Source: JBJXHG01 sp046160865 (GTDB taxonomy: Bacteria > Planctomycetota > UBA1135 > GCA-002686595). Taken from it: a stretch of 36,542 bases of DNA. Within the stretch, counting starts at the first letter, position 1. The number at the start of each line of letters is the position of its first letter. Both the position numbers and the translations under genes were made by a program. Location: the NCBI GenBank assembly GCA_046160865.1, contig JBJXHG010000177.1, positions 1 to 36,542 of the forward strand, in the 5' to 3' direction. A model generated the notes under the pieces. It worked only from the letters and a program-made list of their open reading frames with translations. It was not told where the DNA came from and did no database searches. Below, piece after piece: positions 23,091-31,695 of this stretch.

Positions 23091-25352
23091 TCAGCTCTTC
23101 GGCGCGTACACGCGCACCGTGCGCTCGAGGAACGCCTCGCGCTCTTCGACCGGCTTCCAGCCGAGCTTCTCGCGCGCCAAGCGGCACGTGAACTTCGGCA
23201 CGAGCGCGCGCGCCTTGAGATCGTGGTAGCTCGGGAACTCGACGCCCGCGCGCCGGCCGGCCTTCTTCACGAGCCACTTGCCGATCTCCATCGTCTGGCT
23301 CTTCCACAAGGGCCGCGGATGGAAGTGGAGATCGCGTCCCGTCACCGCGCGCAGCTCGCGCACGTAGTCTTGCGCGGTGAGATCGACGTTCGCGCAGAGA
23401 TTGAGCGCGCGGCCGTCGAGGTCCTTCTTCTCGTAGCGCGCGAGCGCGACTAGCGCGTCGGCGACGTCGTCGACCCACACCGCCGGCAGCGCGTGGTCGC
23501 CGATGCCCCAGCCGATGCAGTGGTTGTCGCGCGTCCACAAGCCGAAGCCGGAGTGTTGCATCGGCGTGCCGGCACCGAGCACGACGCCCGGTCGCACAAT
23601 CGTGAGCGGGAGCCCGCGCTCCTTGAAGAGCTTCACGAGCGCTTCCTCCGCCGCGATCTTGCCGCGCGCGTAGAGCGATCGCAGGTCGGGCCGCGGATCG
23701 AGCGCGAGCGAGTCTTCGATCGCGTTCGCTCCGTCGTCGCCGCCGGTGTAGAGCGCCGCGATCGACGACACGAACACGAAGCGGCGCGCCTTCTGCGCGA
23801 GCGCGGCGTGCGCCGCGGCGACGCTGCCGTCGATCATGCCGCGCTGGATCTTCTCCCACGTGTCGCCGCCGCCGGTCGCGATCTGCAGCACGACGTCCGC
23901 GCCTTGCAGCGCGCGCTCGAGCGCCGCCGGATCTTCGAGGCTGCCGGTGACCAATCGAACGCGGCCGTCTTGCGCCGCGGCGACGATCGATGCCGGCAGC
24001 GAGTGCGTGCGACGCACGACGAGCGTCACCGGCACGCGCGCGGCGAGCAACCGATCGATGACGCGCTGGCCGAGGAAGCCGGTGCCGCCGAGCACGACGA
24101 CTTCGCCTGGACGCGCGGGAATCGGCGCGGGCAATGCGACGCGCGGAGCGCTCGTGTTCGACACGCCCGCGAGCAAGCCTTCGCACCACTCGAGCACCTG
24201 AGCGGCAGTTTCACCGCCGTTCGGCGGGCGCTCGCCACGCTGGAGCGCGGCATAGAACGCTTGGACCGCGCCGCGCATGCCGGCGTAGAACGCGTCCTCG
24301 CGGCGCCCGAGGCCGAGCGTGAAGCGTAGATAATGGAAGAGACCGCGCAGCGCGTCGCGGCGCAGCGCCCTCCCGCGGCCCGACACGGCGAGGAACGAGT
24401 TCCAGAAGTCGAGCCACACCGTCTTGCGCTCGCCGTCGAGCGCGTTGTGCGCGAGGTCCGCCGAGAGCGAGCCGTCGGAGCCGAGCACACGCAGCGTGCT
24501 CTGCGTGAAGCCTTGTCCGAACGCGAGGTAGATCTCCGCCGTCGCGTGCTCGCCGCGCGCTGCGACGGCCCAGCGATCGTGGAAGACCTGCGCCGGCAAG
24601 AGCTCGCGCGACGAGAGCAGCGTCGTGCTCGCCGAGCGCACGCGGCCGATCAGCGCGTGGACTTGGCACAGCGGGTGGACGGCTTGCTCGAACACGATGT
24701 TGTGCGGCGCGCGGAACATCCAGTGCGAGTAGTCGCCTGCGTCGAGCTGCATCAACGGCACGGACAGCGTGACTTGGACGTGCTCGACGCGCCCGATCTC
24801 GCCCTCGTGCACTCTTTGCAGGAGGCGCGCGAACGCCGGGTGGTAGAGATTGTTGTGGTTGACGGCGAGTGCGAGGCCGCGCGATGCAGCGAGCAGGCCC
24901 AGCTCGCGCGCGTGCTGGCTCGTGAGCGCGAGCGGCTTCTCGACGAACACTGAGATGCCGAGCTCGAGGATCTCGCGCGCGAGCGGCACGTGCAGCTCCG
25001 GCGGCACGAGCAGGTGCGCGACGTGGATCTTCAGCGCGGCGAGTTCCGAGAGCTTCGTGACGCACGCCGCGACGCCGTAGCGCTGTCCGAGCGCGCGCGC
25101 GCGTGTGACGTCCGTGTCACAGATCGCTTCGACCGACACGCCTTCGGTCTCGCGCAGCACGGCGAGGTGGTAGTCCGCGATGTAACCGGCGCCGACCACG
25201 GCGACTCGCAGCGGCGACGCGCTCGGGCGGAGCGCGAGCGGTGCTGTCGCCGGGAGCTCGACGGCGCGTGTATCGGAAAGGTGTGCCGGATCGGGCGCGC
25301 CGGACGACGCGGAGCGGGAGTGCGGCAACTTGGCTTCGGTTCGCAGGGTCAT
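23091..25352 (-). CDS. Gfo/Idh/MocA oxidoreductase - extended SDR (epimerase-like) fusion
   Basis: A 753-residue protein with two NAD(P)-binding halves. Residues 48-400 are a Gfo/Idh/MocA oxidoreductase: the Rossmann motif AVVGAGYIAD (51-60) and VEKPLAL (137-143), whose K139 is the usual catalytic lysine. From about residue 430 an extended SDR begins, with VVLGGTGFLGQR and the active-site YxxxK as YARGK. Both halves act on nucleotide sugars or related polyols in known members, so a two-step sugar modification in one chain is plausible but inferred. The first 45 residues look disordered. The ATG at 25352 is the first that keeps only a short unconserved leader. It is convergent with the small gene and divergent from guaB. 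Confidence 0.85.
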   Translation of the reverse strand: MTLRTEAKLPHSRSASSGAPDPAHLSDTRAVELPATAPLALRPSASPLRVAVVGAGYIADYHLAVLRETEGVSVEAICDTDVTRARALGQRYGVAACVTKLSELAALKIHVAHLLVPPELHVPLAREILELGISVFVEKPLALTSQHARELGLLAASRGLALAVNHNNLYHPAFARLLQRVHEGEIGRVEHVQVTLSVPLMQLDAGDYSHWMFRAPHNIVFEQAVHPLCQVHALIGRVRSASTTLLSSRELLPAQVFHDRWAVAARGEHATAEIYLAFGQGFTQSTLRVLGSDGSLSADLAHNALDGERKTVWLDFWNSFLAVSGRGRALRRDALRGLFHYLRFTLGLGRREDAFYAGMRGAVQAFYAALQRGERPPNGGETAAQVLEWCEGLLAGVSNTSAPRVALPAPIPARPGEVVVLGGTGFLGQRVIDRLLAARVPVTLVVRRTHSLPASIVAAAQDGRVRLVTGSLEDPAALERALQGADVVLQIATGGGDTWEKIQRGMIDGSVAAAHAALAQKARRFVFVSSIAALYTGGDDGANAIEDSLALDPRPDLRSLYARGKIAAEEALVKLFKERGLPLTIVRPGVVLGAGTPMQHSGFGLWTRDNHCIGWGIGDHALPAVWVDDVADALVALARYEKKDLDGRALNLCANVDLTAQDYVRELRAVTGRDLHFHPRPLWKSQTMEIGKWLVKKAGRRAGVEFPSYHDLKARALVPKFTCRLAREKLGWKPVEEREAFLERTVRVYAPKS

Positions 25353-25798
25353 CGACTCGGCACGGGCGCGGGGGGGCGGACGGACGGGCTCACTTCTTCG
25401 GCACGAGCGCGCGCGGGGGTGGACCGCAGCGAGCGCTCCGGAAGAAAACAAATAACGGCTTATGCATCCGGGAATCCTGTCCGAAAAGAAAGCCATCTCC
25501 TCCTTCTTGGGGCCCGGCATCGTCACCTCGTGTGTCGCTGTCGGGCCCTCTCTCTTGTATGCCCGGCCATGCCCGGCGGCCGTGCGCGGTCGCGGCCAGC
25601 CTTGATGCGATGCGCGCAGAAGCTAGCATCTGGGCTTGGAACGGATCCTTTCATTTCGCCGCGCGACCGGTGGACACCGGACGCGGCTGGACCGCGGGTT
25701 CCGAGCCTTCCCGGCTCTCCGTCCTTCCGCGCGGTCCGCACGCTGCTGGCGCACCCGTGCGCCGTCGCACGCGCTGACGCGCGCAGGGGAGCTCCGCG
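25353..25798 (+). promoter_or_regulatory. Intergenic region upstream of guaB with candidate promoter
   Basis: No gene is supported in this 446-bp divergent gap. It contains an A/T-rich stretch (25440-25475) unusual for this genome. The best promoter candidate for guaB is TTGATG (25602-25607) and TAGCAT (25624-25629), 16 bp apart, four of six matches each. I looked for a purine-riboswitch-like fold and did not recognise one. Confidence 0.3.
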
Positions 25799-27247
25799 AT
25801 GGAACTCGCTGAAGGCCTGACCTTCGACGACGTGTTGCTCGTTCCGCGGCATTCCGACGTCATGCCGCGTGACGTCACGCTGTCGACGCGCTTCGCGCGC
25901 GACGTCGAGCTCAACATCCCGATCTCGTCCGCCGCGATGGACACGGTCACCGAGGAGAAGCTCTCCGTCGCGCTCGCGCGCGAGGGCGGTCTCGGTGTCA
26001 TCCACAGGAACCTCACGATCGAAGGGCAGATCCGCGAGGTCGACAAGGTCAAGCGATCGGCGAACGGCGTAATCCTCGATCCGGTGACGCTCCCGCCGAC
26101 GGCGCGGATCCGCGAAGCGCGCGACATCATGGCGCGCTACAACATCTCGGGTCTGCCGATCGTCGACCCGAAGAAGACGGTCGTCGGGATCCTGACGCGC
26201 CGCGACTGCCGCTTCCAGACGAGCGACGACACGCCGGTGGGCGAGATCATGACGCGGGAGAACCTCGTCACCTCGCCGCCCGGGACGTCGCTCGAAGAGG
26301 CGCGCGAGCTCCTTTATCGCAACAAGGTCGAGAAGCTGATCATCGTCGACAAGCACATGCAGCTGCATGGGCTGATCACGATGAAGGATCTCAACATGCT
26401 GTCGGCGTACCCGAGCTCCGCGACCGACACGCGCGGACGCTTGCGCGTGGCGGCCGCGGTGGGGGTCATGGACTACGAGCGCTGCGAAGGCCTTGTGAAA
26501 GCCGGCGTCGATGTCTTGGTGGTCGACACCGCGCACGGGCACAGCACGAACGTCTCGGCGACGGTGAGAGAATTGAAGCGGCGCTTCGACGTCAACGTCG
26601 TCGCGGGCAACATCGCGACTGCGGAAGGCGCGCGTGATCTCATCGCGGCCGGCGCCGACGGCGTGAAGGTCGGCATCGGACCCGGCTCGATCTGCACGAC
26701 GCGCATCGTCGCGGGCGTCGGCGTGCCGCAGCTCACCGCCGTGATGGAAGTCGCGCGCGAGGCCTCGAAGGCCGGCATCCCCGTGATCGCGGACGGCGGC
26801 ATCCGCTTCTCCGGCGACATCGTCAAGGCGCTCGCCGCGGGCGCGTCGTGCGTGATGCTCGGCAGCCTCTTCGCCGGACTCGAGGAGAGCCCGGGCGAAG
26901 TGATCCTCTACAAGGGCCGCTCGTTCAAGGCGGTGCGCGGCATGGGCTCGCTCGGCGCGATGCAAGCCGGTGGCAAGGAGCGCTACCGACAAGGTCACGT
27001 GTCCGAGCTGGACAAGCTCGTGCCCGAGGGCATCGAGGGCATGGTGCCGTTCAAGGGCAAGCTCTCGCCGTTCGTGTATCAGCTCGTCGGTGGCGTGCGC
27101 GCCGGCATGGGCTATTGCGGCGCGGCGACGATCACGGACTTGTGGGAACGCGCGCGCTTCCTGCGCATCACCTCGGCGGGCATGAAGGAGAGCCATCCGC
27201 ACGACGTGACGATCACGAAGGAATCTCCGAACTACCACGCGGACTGA
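25799..27247 (+). CDS. guaB: IMP dehydrogenase
   Basis: Oxidises IMP to XMP with NAD+, the committed step of GMP synthesis, in the cytoplasm. The 482-residue length is normal. It starts LTFDDVLLVP, has SAAMDTVTE near residue 44 and two CBS domains at about 95-205 (ISGLPIVD, KLIIVD). The catalytic loop GIGPGSICTTR carries C299, and later come IADGGIRFSGD and the flap with GMGSLGAM and RYRQGHV. The ATG is preceded by AGGGGAG. It is followed after 3 bp by a small ORF and then guaA, so the two GMP genes are probably one transcript. Confidence 0.97.
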   Translation: MELAEGLTFDDVLLVPRHSDVMPRDVTLSTRFARDVELNIPISSAAMDTVTEEKLSVALAREGGLGVIHRNLTIEGQIREVDKVKRSANGVILDPVTLPPTARIREARDIMARYNISGLPIVDPKKTVVGILTRRDCRFQTSDDTPVGEIMTRENLVTSPPGTSLEEARELLYRNKVEKLIIVDKHMQLHGLITMKDLNMLSAYPSSATDTRGRLRVAAAVGVMDYERCEGLVKAGVDVLVVDTAHGHSTNVSATVRELKRRFDVNVVAGNIATAEGARDLIAAGADGVKVGIGPGSICTTRIVAGVGVPQLTAVMEVAREASKAGIPVIADGGIRFSGDIVKALAAGASCVMLGSLFAGLEESPGEVILYKGRSFKAVRGMGSLGAMQAGGKERYRQGHVSELDKLVPEGIEGMVPFKGKLSPFVYQLVGGVRAGMGYCGAATITDLWERARFLRITSAGMKESHPHDVTITKESPNYHAD

Positions 27248-27250
27248 GCG

Positions 27251-27478
27251 ATGAGTGCGCGCGACGCGGATTTCGGGATCGATGGCTTCCGCTGCTGGTA
27301 CGACGGGGCGTACTGCGTGAAGGCGGCCGCAGCGAACGGCGATCCGCTCGACCTCGGCGCCGGCGAGATCGCGGCGATCGTGAAAGCGCTCGCTGCGCTC
27401 CTCGCGCGCGAGGACCGTGACGAGCTGCAGCGTCTCGTCGGAGATCTTGACGCCGCATACCCCGCGCACTCGCGATGA
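27251..27478 (+). CDS. Small protein between guaB and guaA
   Basis: A 75-residue acidic protein. The N-terminus (DGFRCWYDGAYCVKAA) has two cysteines and aromatic residues; the rest (EIAAIVKALAALLAREDRDELQRLVGDL) is one or two helices. The ATG is 3 bp after the guaB stop and the gene ends 16 bp before guaA, so it fits the operon exactly and is probably expressed. I do not recognise a family. It could be a regulator or partner of the GMP enzymes, but that is a guess from position. Confidence 0.6.
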   Translation: MSARDADFGIDGFRCWYDGAYCVKAAAANGDPLDLGAGEIAAIVKALAALLAREDRDELQRLVGDLDAAYPAHSR

Positions 27479-27494
27479 CGGATCGATCCAGACC

Positions 27495-29057
27495 ATGAAC
27501 TCAGCGAAGCAATCGCAGCCGCGCGGCATCCTCGTCGTCGACCTCGGAGCGCAGTACGCACAGCTCATCGCGCGACGCGTGCGCGAAGCGAACGCATGGT
27601 GCGAGATCGCGCCGCCGCACAAGGCGCTCGAAGTCGCGGCGCGCATGAACCTCGGCGGCGTGATCCTGTCGGGCGGTCCCGCGTCGGTGTACGCGCCCGA
27701 CGCGCCGAAGGTGCCGCTCGAGATCCTGAAGCTCGGCGTGCCAGTGCTCGGCATCTGCTACGGCATGCAGTGGATGGCGCAAGCGCTCGGCGGCGAGGTC
27801 AAGCCCGCGGACCGGCGCGAGTTCGGCCGCACGTCGCTTGCGATCGAGCGCAGCGAGGCGCTCTTCGAAGGTATCGACGGCCGGACGGTCGTGTGGATGA
27901 GCCACGGCGACCAAGTCACGCGCTTGCCGCAGGGCTTCTCCGTTTACGCGAGCTCCGACACCTGCCCGTTCGCCGCGGTCGGCGATCCCGCGCGCGGCTT
28001 CTTCGGCGTGCAGTTCCATCCCGAGGTCAGCCACACGCTGCGCGGCATCGAAGTGCTTGCGAACTTCGTCGCGCGCGTGTGCGCCATGCCCGGCGACTGG
28101 AAGCCCGACGCGATCGTCGAGCGCGAGGTCGCGAAGATTCGTGCGCTGGTCGGTAGCGACGGCGAGGTCGTGCTCGGGCTCTCGGGCGGCGTCGACAGCT
28201 CCGTCGCGGCGATGCTCGTGCACCGCGCGATCGGCGCGCGCCTGCACTGCATCTTCGTCGACAACGGTCTCTTGCGGCACGGCGAGCGCGACGCCGTCGA
28301 GGAGACGTTTCTCGATCACTTCAAGATCGATCTCTCGGTGGTGGATGCGTCCGAGCGCTTCTTGTCGAGCTTGAAGGGTGTCACCGATCCCGAGCAGAAG
28401 CGCAAACTGATCGGGCGCGACTTCGTCGACGTGTTCCAAAAGGAAGCGCAGCGCTTCCAAAAGGCGCACTTCCTCGCCCAGGGCACGCTGTATCCCGACG
28501 TGATCGAGTCGGTGAACGTGCACGGCGGCAATACCGCGGTCATCAAGAGCCATCACAACGTCGGTGGGCTGCCCGACACGCTCCACATGCAGCTCGTCGA
28601 GCCGCTGCGCGAGCTGTTCAAGGACGAGGTGCGCGCGATCGGCAAGCTGCTCGGGCTCGATCCGCGCATCCTGCACCGCCAGCCTTTCCCCGGTCCCGGT
28701 CTCGCCGTGCGCATCGTCGGCGAGGTGACCCCGGAGCGACTCGTGTTCCTGCGCGCGGCCGATCACATCGTCACGACCGAGATCGAAGCCGCCGGTGCGC
28801 ACCACGGGCTGTGGCAGTACTTCGCCGCGTTGCTGCCGGTGAAGAGCGTCGGCGTCATGGGCGACGCGCGCACGTACGAGTCGACCTGCGCGCTGCGCAT
28901 CGTCGAGAGCCAGGACGGCATGACCGCCGACTGGCACTACCTCGACCGCGGTCTGCTCGCGAAGATCAGCAACCGCATCATCAACGAGGTGCGCGGCATC
29001 AACCGCGTCGTGCTCGACGTCTCGAGCAAGCCGCCCGCCACGATCGAGTGGGAGTGA
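27495..29057 (+). CDS. guaA: GMP synthase (glutamine-hydrolysing)
   Basis: Aminates XMP to GMP using glutamine and ATP. The amidotransferase domain (about 10-200) has nucleophile C88 in GICYGMQ and the HPE pair in QFHPEVSH. The ATP-pyrophosphatase domain has the PP-loop LSGGVDSSVA near residue 229. The C-terminal dimerisation domain includes HRQPFPGPGLAVR and ends in PPATIEWE, the typical GuaA terminus. The ATG at 27495 gives 520 residues, the usual size; an upstream frame would overlap the small ORF. A hairpin follows the stop directly. Confidence 0.97.
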   Translation: MNSAKQSQPRGILVVDLGAQYAQLIARRVREANAWCEIAPPHKALEVAARMNLGGVILSGGPASVYAPDAPKVPLEILKLGVPVLGICYGMQWMAQALGGEVKPADRREFGRTSLAIERSEALFEGIDGRTVVWMSHGDQVTRLPQGFSVYASSDTCPFAAVGDPARGFFGVQFHPEVSHTLRGIEVLANFVARVCAMPGDWKPDAIVEREVAKIRALVGSDGEVVLGLSGGVDSSVAAMLVHRAIGARLHCIFVDNGLLRHGERDAVEETFLDHFKIDLSVVDASERFLSSLKGVTDPEQKRKLIGRDFVDVFQKEAQRFQKAHFLAQGTLYPDVIESVNVHGGNTAVIKSHHNVGGLPDTLHMQLVEPLRELFKDEVRAIGKLLGLDPRILHRQPFPGPGLAVRIVGEVTPERLVFLRAADHIVTTEIEAAGAHHGLWQYFAALLPVKSVGVMGDARTYESTCALRIVESQDGMTADWHYLDRGLLAKISNRIINEVRGINRVVLDVSSKPPATIEWE

Positions 29058-29085
29058 CGGACCGTGCGTCCCCGTGCGCGGTCCG
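29058..29085 (+). terminator. Candidate terminator after guaA
   Basis: An inverted repeat CGGACCG (29058-29064) / CGGTCCG (29079-29085) begins at the base after the guaA stop. There is no T-run, so it would act weakly or with Rho. A second hairpin (CGGCCG...CGGCCG, 29111-29126) follows. Confidence 0.35.
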
Positions 29086-29176
29086 CGTGGACGTCCGTCC
29101 CGCATGAACTCGGCCGGGTTCGGCCGAATGCGCCGACCCGCACGGAATTCGCGCGCGTCATCTACCATTGGGCGGC

Positions 29177-30364
29177 GTGACGGAATCGACGCGCACACGG
29201 GCACCGATCTCTACCGTCTCCAAGCTCGGCGTCGGGCTCGGCGTGGCGGCGCTCCTGCTCGTTGGGACCGAGGCCTGGCTGTGGGTGCGCTACCCGATCG
29301 ACGAGCCCGTGTACGAGCTCGACGAGCGCATGCTCTACCGTCCGCTGCCGGACGCGCGCACGTTGCACGTGCTGAGCGCCGGTACGGGTGCCGATCCCGT
29401 CGTGTGGAGCTTCAATCGTCACGGTCACCGCGGTCTCGACGTCGCGCCGAAGTCGGCCGCGGTGCCGCGCATCGTGGTGTACGGCGATTCGTTCGTGCAC
29501 GCGACCGTCACTCCGTTGCACGAGACGTTCGTGGTGCGGCTCGCGGCCGAGCTCGCGGCGCGCGGCCTCCACGTCGAAACCATCAACGCCGGCGTGCCGG
29601 GTTACGGCCCCGATCAATCGCTGCTCCACTGCGAGCGCGACATCGCCGTGCTCGAGCCCGATGTCGTCGTCTTCGTCGCCGCGCCGGAGTCCGACTACGA
29701 CGACCTCACGCGCAATGCGATCGTTCGGATCGACGAGCACGGCGCGATCGTCGAGCGCGTGCCGGCGATCGACCCGCGCTATGCCGCGCGCATGGCACGC
29801 TGGGACGCGGCCGGACGAAGACCGCTCCTGCAGCGTGCAGGCCAGCATCTGGTGGATTGCGCGCTCCAGCTCCTCCGCACGAGCGCGGTCGACGCGACGG
29901 ATGGGGCCGCGATCGACGCGACGCGCGCGCGCGCGTTCACGTGCGCGCCGGACGATCCGGCGGAGGACGACGGCGACCCGGCCGGGAGACTCGCACGCGA
30001 GCAGTGGCGGCTCCTCACCCACGTATTGGCGCGCTTCGAGCGCAGCTGCCGCGAGCACGAGATCGAGTTCTGTACGGTCGTCGTCCCGCCCGAGCGCGAG
30101 ATGCGCGCCGCACGTGCGCCGGCTCGGCCGGCGCACGCGTATCCGCTCTCGGCGTCGTGCGTGCGTGCGGCGCGACAGGCCAGCGTGCGCTGCGTCGATC
30201 TGTGCGCGGCGTTCCTGGGCGGCGACCTCGATGCGCTCTACCTGCCCGGCATCGACACGCACTGGAGCAGTGCCGGACAGCAGCTCGCCGCGCGGCTCGT
30301 GGCCGATGAGCTCTTCGCGGCCGGGGCCGTGCGCGCGCAGTCCACGCCAGCACGCGAGCGCTGA
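29177..30364 (+). CDS. SGNH/GDSL hydrolase-like protein, membrane-anchored (paralogue A)
   Basis: A 395-residue protein with an N-terminal membrane helix (about 17-37) and an SGNH-hydrolase domain. The nucleophile is S105 in VYGDSFVHA; block II is INAGVPGYGPDQ; the catalytic DxH is DTHW (D360, H362). Such proteins near glycosyltransferases often act as O-acetyltransferases or esterases on surface glycans (AlgX/AlgJ-like). The start is uncertain: GTG at 29177 or TTG at 29168, neither with a good Shine-Dalgarno. A clear paralogue lies at 33519-34694; both share the ELDxRxLYRPLPxARTL segment after the anchor. The substrate is unknown. Confidence 0.75.
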   Translation: MTESTRTRAPISTVSKLGVGLGVAALLLVGTEAWLWVRYPIDEPVYELDERMLYRPLPDARTLHVLSAGTGADPVVWSFNRHGHRGLDVAPKSAAVPRIVVYGDSFVHATVTPLHETFVVRLAAELAARGLHVETINAGVPGYGPDQSLLHCERDIAVLEPDVVVFVAAPESDYDDLTRNAIVRIDEHGAIVERVPAIDPRYAARMARWDAAGRRPLLQRAGQHLVDCALQLLRTSAVDATDGAAIDATRARAFTCAPDDPAEDDGDPAGRLAREQWRLLTHVLARFERSCREHEIEFCTVVVPPEREMRAARAPARPAHAYPLSASCVRAARQASVRCVDLCAAFLGGDLDALYLPGIDTHWSSAGQQLAARLVADELFAAGAVRAQSTPARER

Positions 30365-30459
30365 CGCAGGCCGGATTCGGACGCGCCTCCGTGTCGTCCT
30401 GGTTCCAAGGCGTTCGCAGCGCGGCTATCCTCTGCCGGTCCGCCAACCGCAGGAGTGTC

Positions 30460-31485
30460 ATGAAGCGTCCCGCTTGGATCCTTGCTCTTCCGCTCGCGCT
30501 CGCCGCATCGACTCCGTCCGACGAGGTCGCGTTCGCTCCGGCTGCGAACAGCACCGTCGGCAAGGAGCTCAAGGTCGAACTCGAGCTCCAGGTGGACGAC
30601 GTGTCGTTCACCGTCAACGGCGAAGACATCCCCCCGGAAGCGCTCGGCCCGATCCACGATCAGAAGCTGCTCGCGCACGTCTTGATCGGCGTGACCGAGA
30701 AGTACGTGGCGTCGAAGGACGGTCAGCCGACCGATCTCCTGCGCACGTTCGACGAGCTGTCGATGAAGGCGGAGATCGGCGACGAGACCGAGGACGGGTC
30801 CGAGCAGGCCGCCGAGTTCGAGGGACGCACCGTGCGCTTCGTGTGGGATGCGGACAAGAAGGAGTACACGAAGAGCTGGCACGAGTCCGACGGCGACGAC
30901 GAGAAGCTCGAGGGCTTGCTCGACGACATGGATCTGCGCGTGCTCCTGCCGTCCAAGAAGGTGTCCGAAGGCGACACGTGGGACGTTCCGGCCGAAGGCC
31001 TCGCCGCGCTCTTCATGCCGGGCGGCCTCGTCGGCGGCGGCGACGAGAGTGCGGACGAAGAGGCGTTCGCTGCGCTGGAGGACGAGCTGCGCGGCCAGAT
31101 CGAGGAGTTCGTCAAGGACTTCAAGGTGCACTGCACGTACGGCGGCACGCGCGAGGATGACGGCGTGCGCGTGGCCGAGATCCGCTTCACGTTCGAAGGC
31201 GCTCCGAAGCTCGACCTCGGCTCGCTCGTCGAGCGCATCGCGCAAGAGTCGGGCGCTCCCGACGCCAACATCGTTGGGAGCCTCGGCGCCGATCTGAAGG
31301 GCGAGGGCACGCTGCTCTGGAACCAGGGCGCGTCGCGCGCGCACACATTCGACATGAGCGCGCAGATCGGGCTCTCCGCGGACCTCGAAGCGCAAGCCGA
31401 GGAGCAGGGACAGAGCTTTCGCGTCGTCGTCGGAGCCCGCGCGAGCGGCAAGGCGACGTGGGAGATGCGAGCGAAGAAGCCTTGA
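30460..31485 (+). CDS. Exported acidic protein of unknown function
   Basis: A 341-residue protein with a signal peptide (about 1-17, MKRPAWILALPLALAAS) and a very acidic mature chain. Only local features are visible: VSEGDTWDVP near residue 170, a pattern common in secreted proteins of unknown function with a calycin- or lipocalin-like fold, and a C-terminal beta-rich part. The ATG at 30460 has AGGAG four bases upstream, so the longer frame starting at 30391 is not used. It lies between two surface-glycan-type genes on the same strand. No function is proposed. Confidence 0.75.
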   Translation: MKRPAWILALPLALAASTPSDEVAFAPAANSTVGKELKVELELQVDDVSFTVNGEDIPPEALGPIHDQKLLAHVLIGVTEKYVASKDGQPTDLLRTFDELSMKAEIGDETEDGSEQAAEFEGRTVRFVWDADKKEYTKSWHESDGDDEKLEGLLDDMDLRVLLPSKKVSEGDTWDVPAEGLAALFMPGGLVGGGDESADEEAFAALEDELRGQIEEFVKDFKVHCTYGGTREDDGVRVAEIRFTFEGAPKLDLGSLVERIAQESGAPDANIVGSLGADLKGEGTLLWNQGASRAHTFDMSAQIGLSADLEAQAEEQGQSFRVVVGARASGKATWEMRAKKP

Positions 31486-31510
31486 TCGCGCGCCTCAGCG
31501 GCGCAAGCGC

Positions 31511-31546
31511 CGATGTCCGTCCCGATGTCGGTCCCGATGTCGGTCA
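31511..31546 (+). repeat. 12-bp tandem repeat, three copies
   Basis: The unit CGATGTCGGTCC is repeated three times with one or two changes (31511-31522, 31523-31534, 31535-31546). It follows a small hairpin (CGGCG-CAAG-CGCCG, 31499-31512) in the 210-bp gap between the exported protein and the GT39-like gene. Nothing else is recognised in the gap. Confidence 0.6.
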
Positions 31547-31695
31547 ATTGGCCGCGGCGCACGCGACGTTGCGCGTCGGCCGGGCTTCGCCGGCATCCGT
31601 CCGTTGAGCGCGAATACCGTGCGGACGGCGCTCACCGAGCACGCCGCGTCGCAGGCGCGCGAGCAGGCGCTCGAAACCGGTCGAGCACGCACGCG

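Noticed and set aside
25523..27754. A minus-strand open frame of 743 codons across guaB
   Set aside because: It is antisense to a certain guaB and has no recognisable motif.
27501..29204. A minus-strand open frame of 567 codons across guaA
   Set aside because: It is antisense to a certain guaA and of shadow-like composition.
31495..31562. A minus-strand repeat peptide (DIGTDIGTDIG)
   Set aside because: It is only the translation of the 12-bp tandem repeat, with no supporting start or neighbour.
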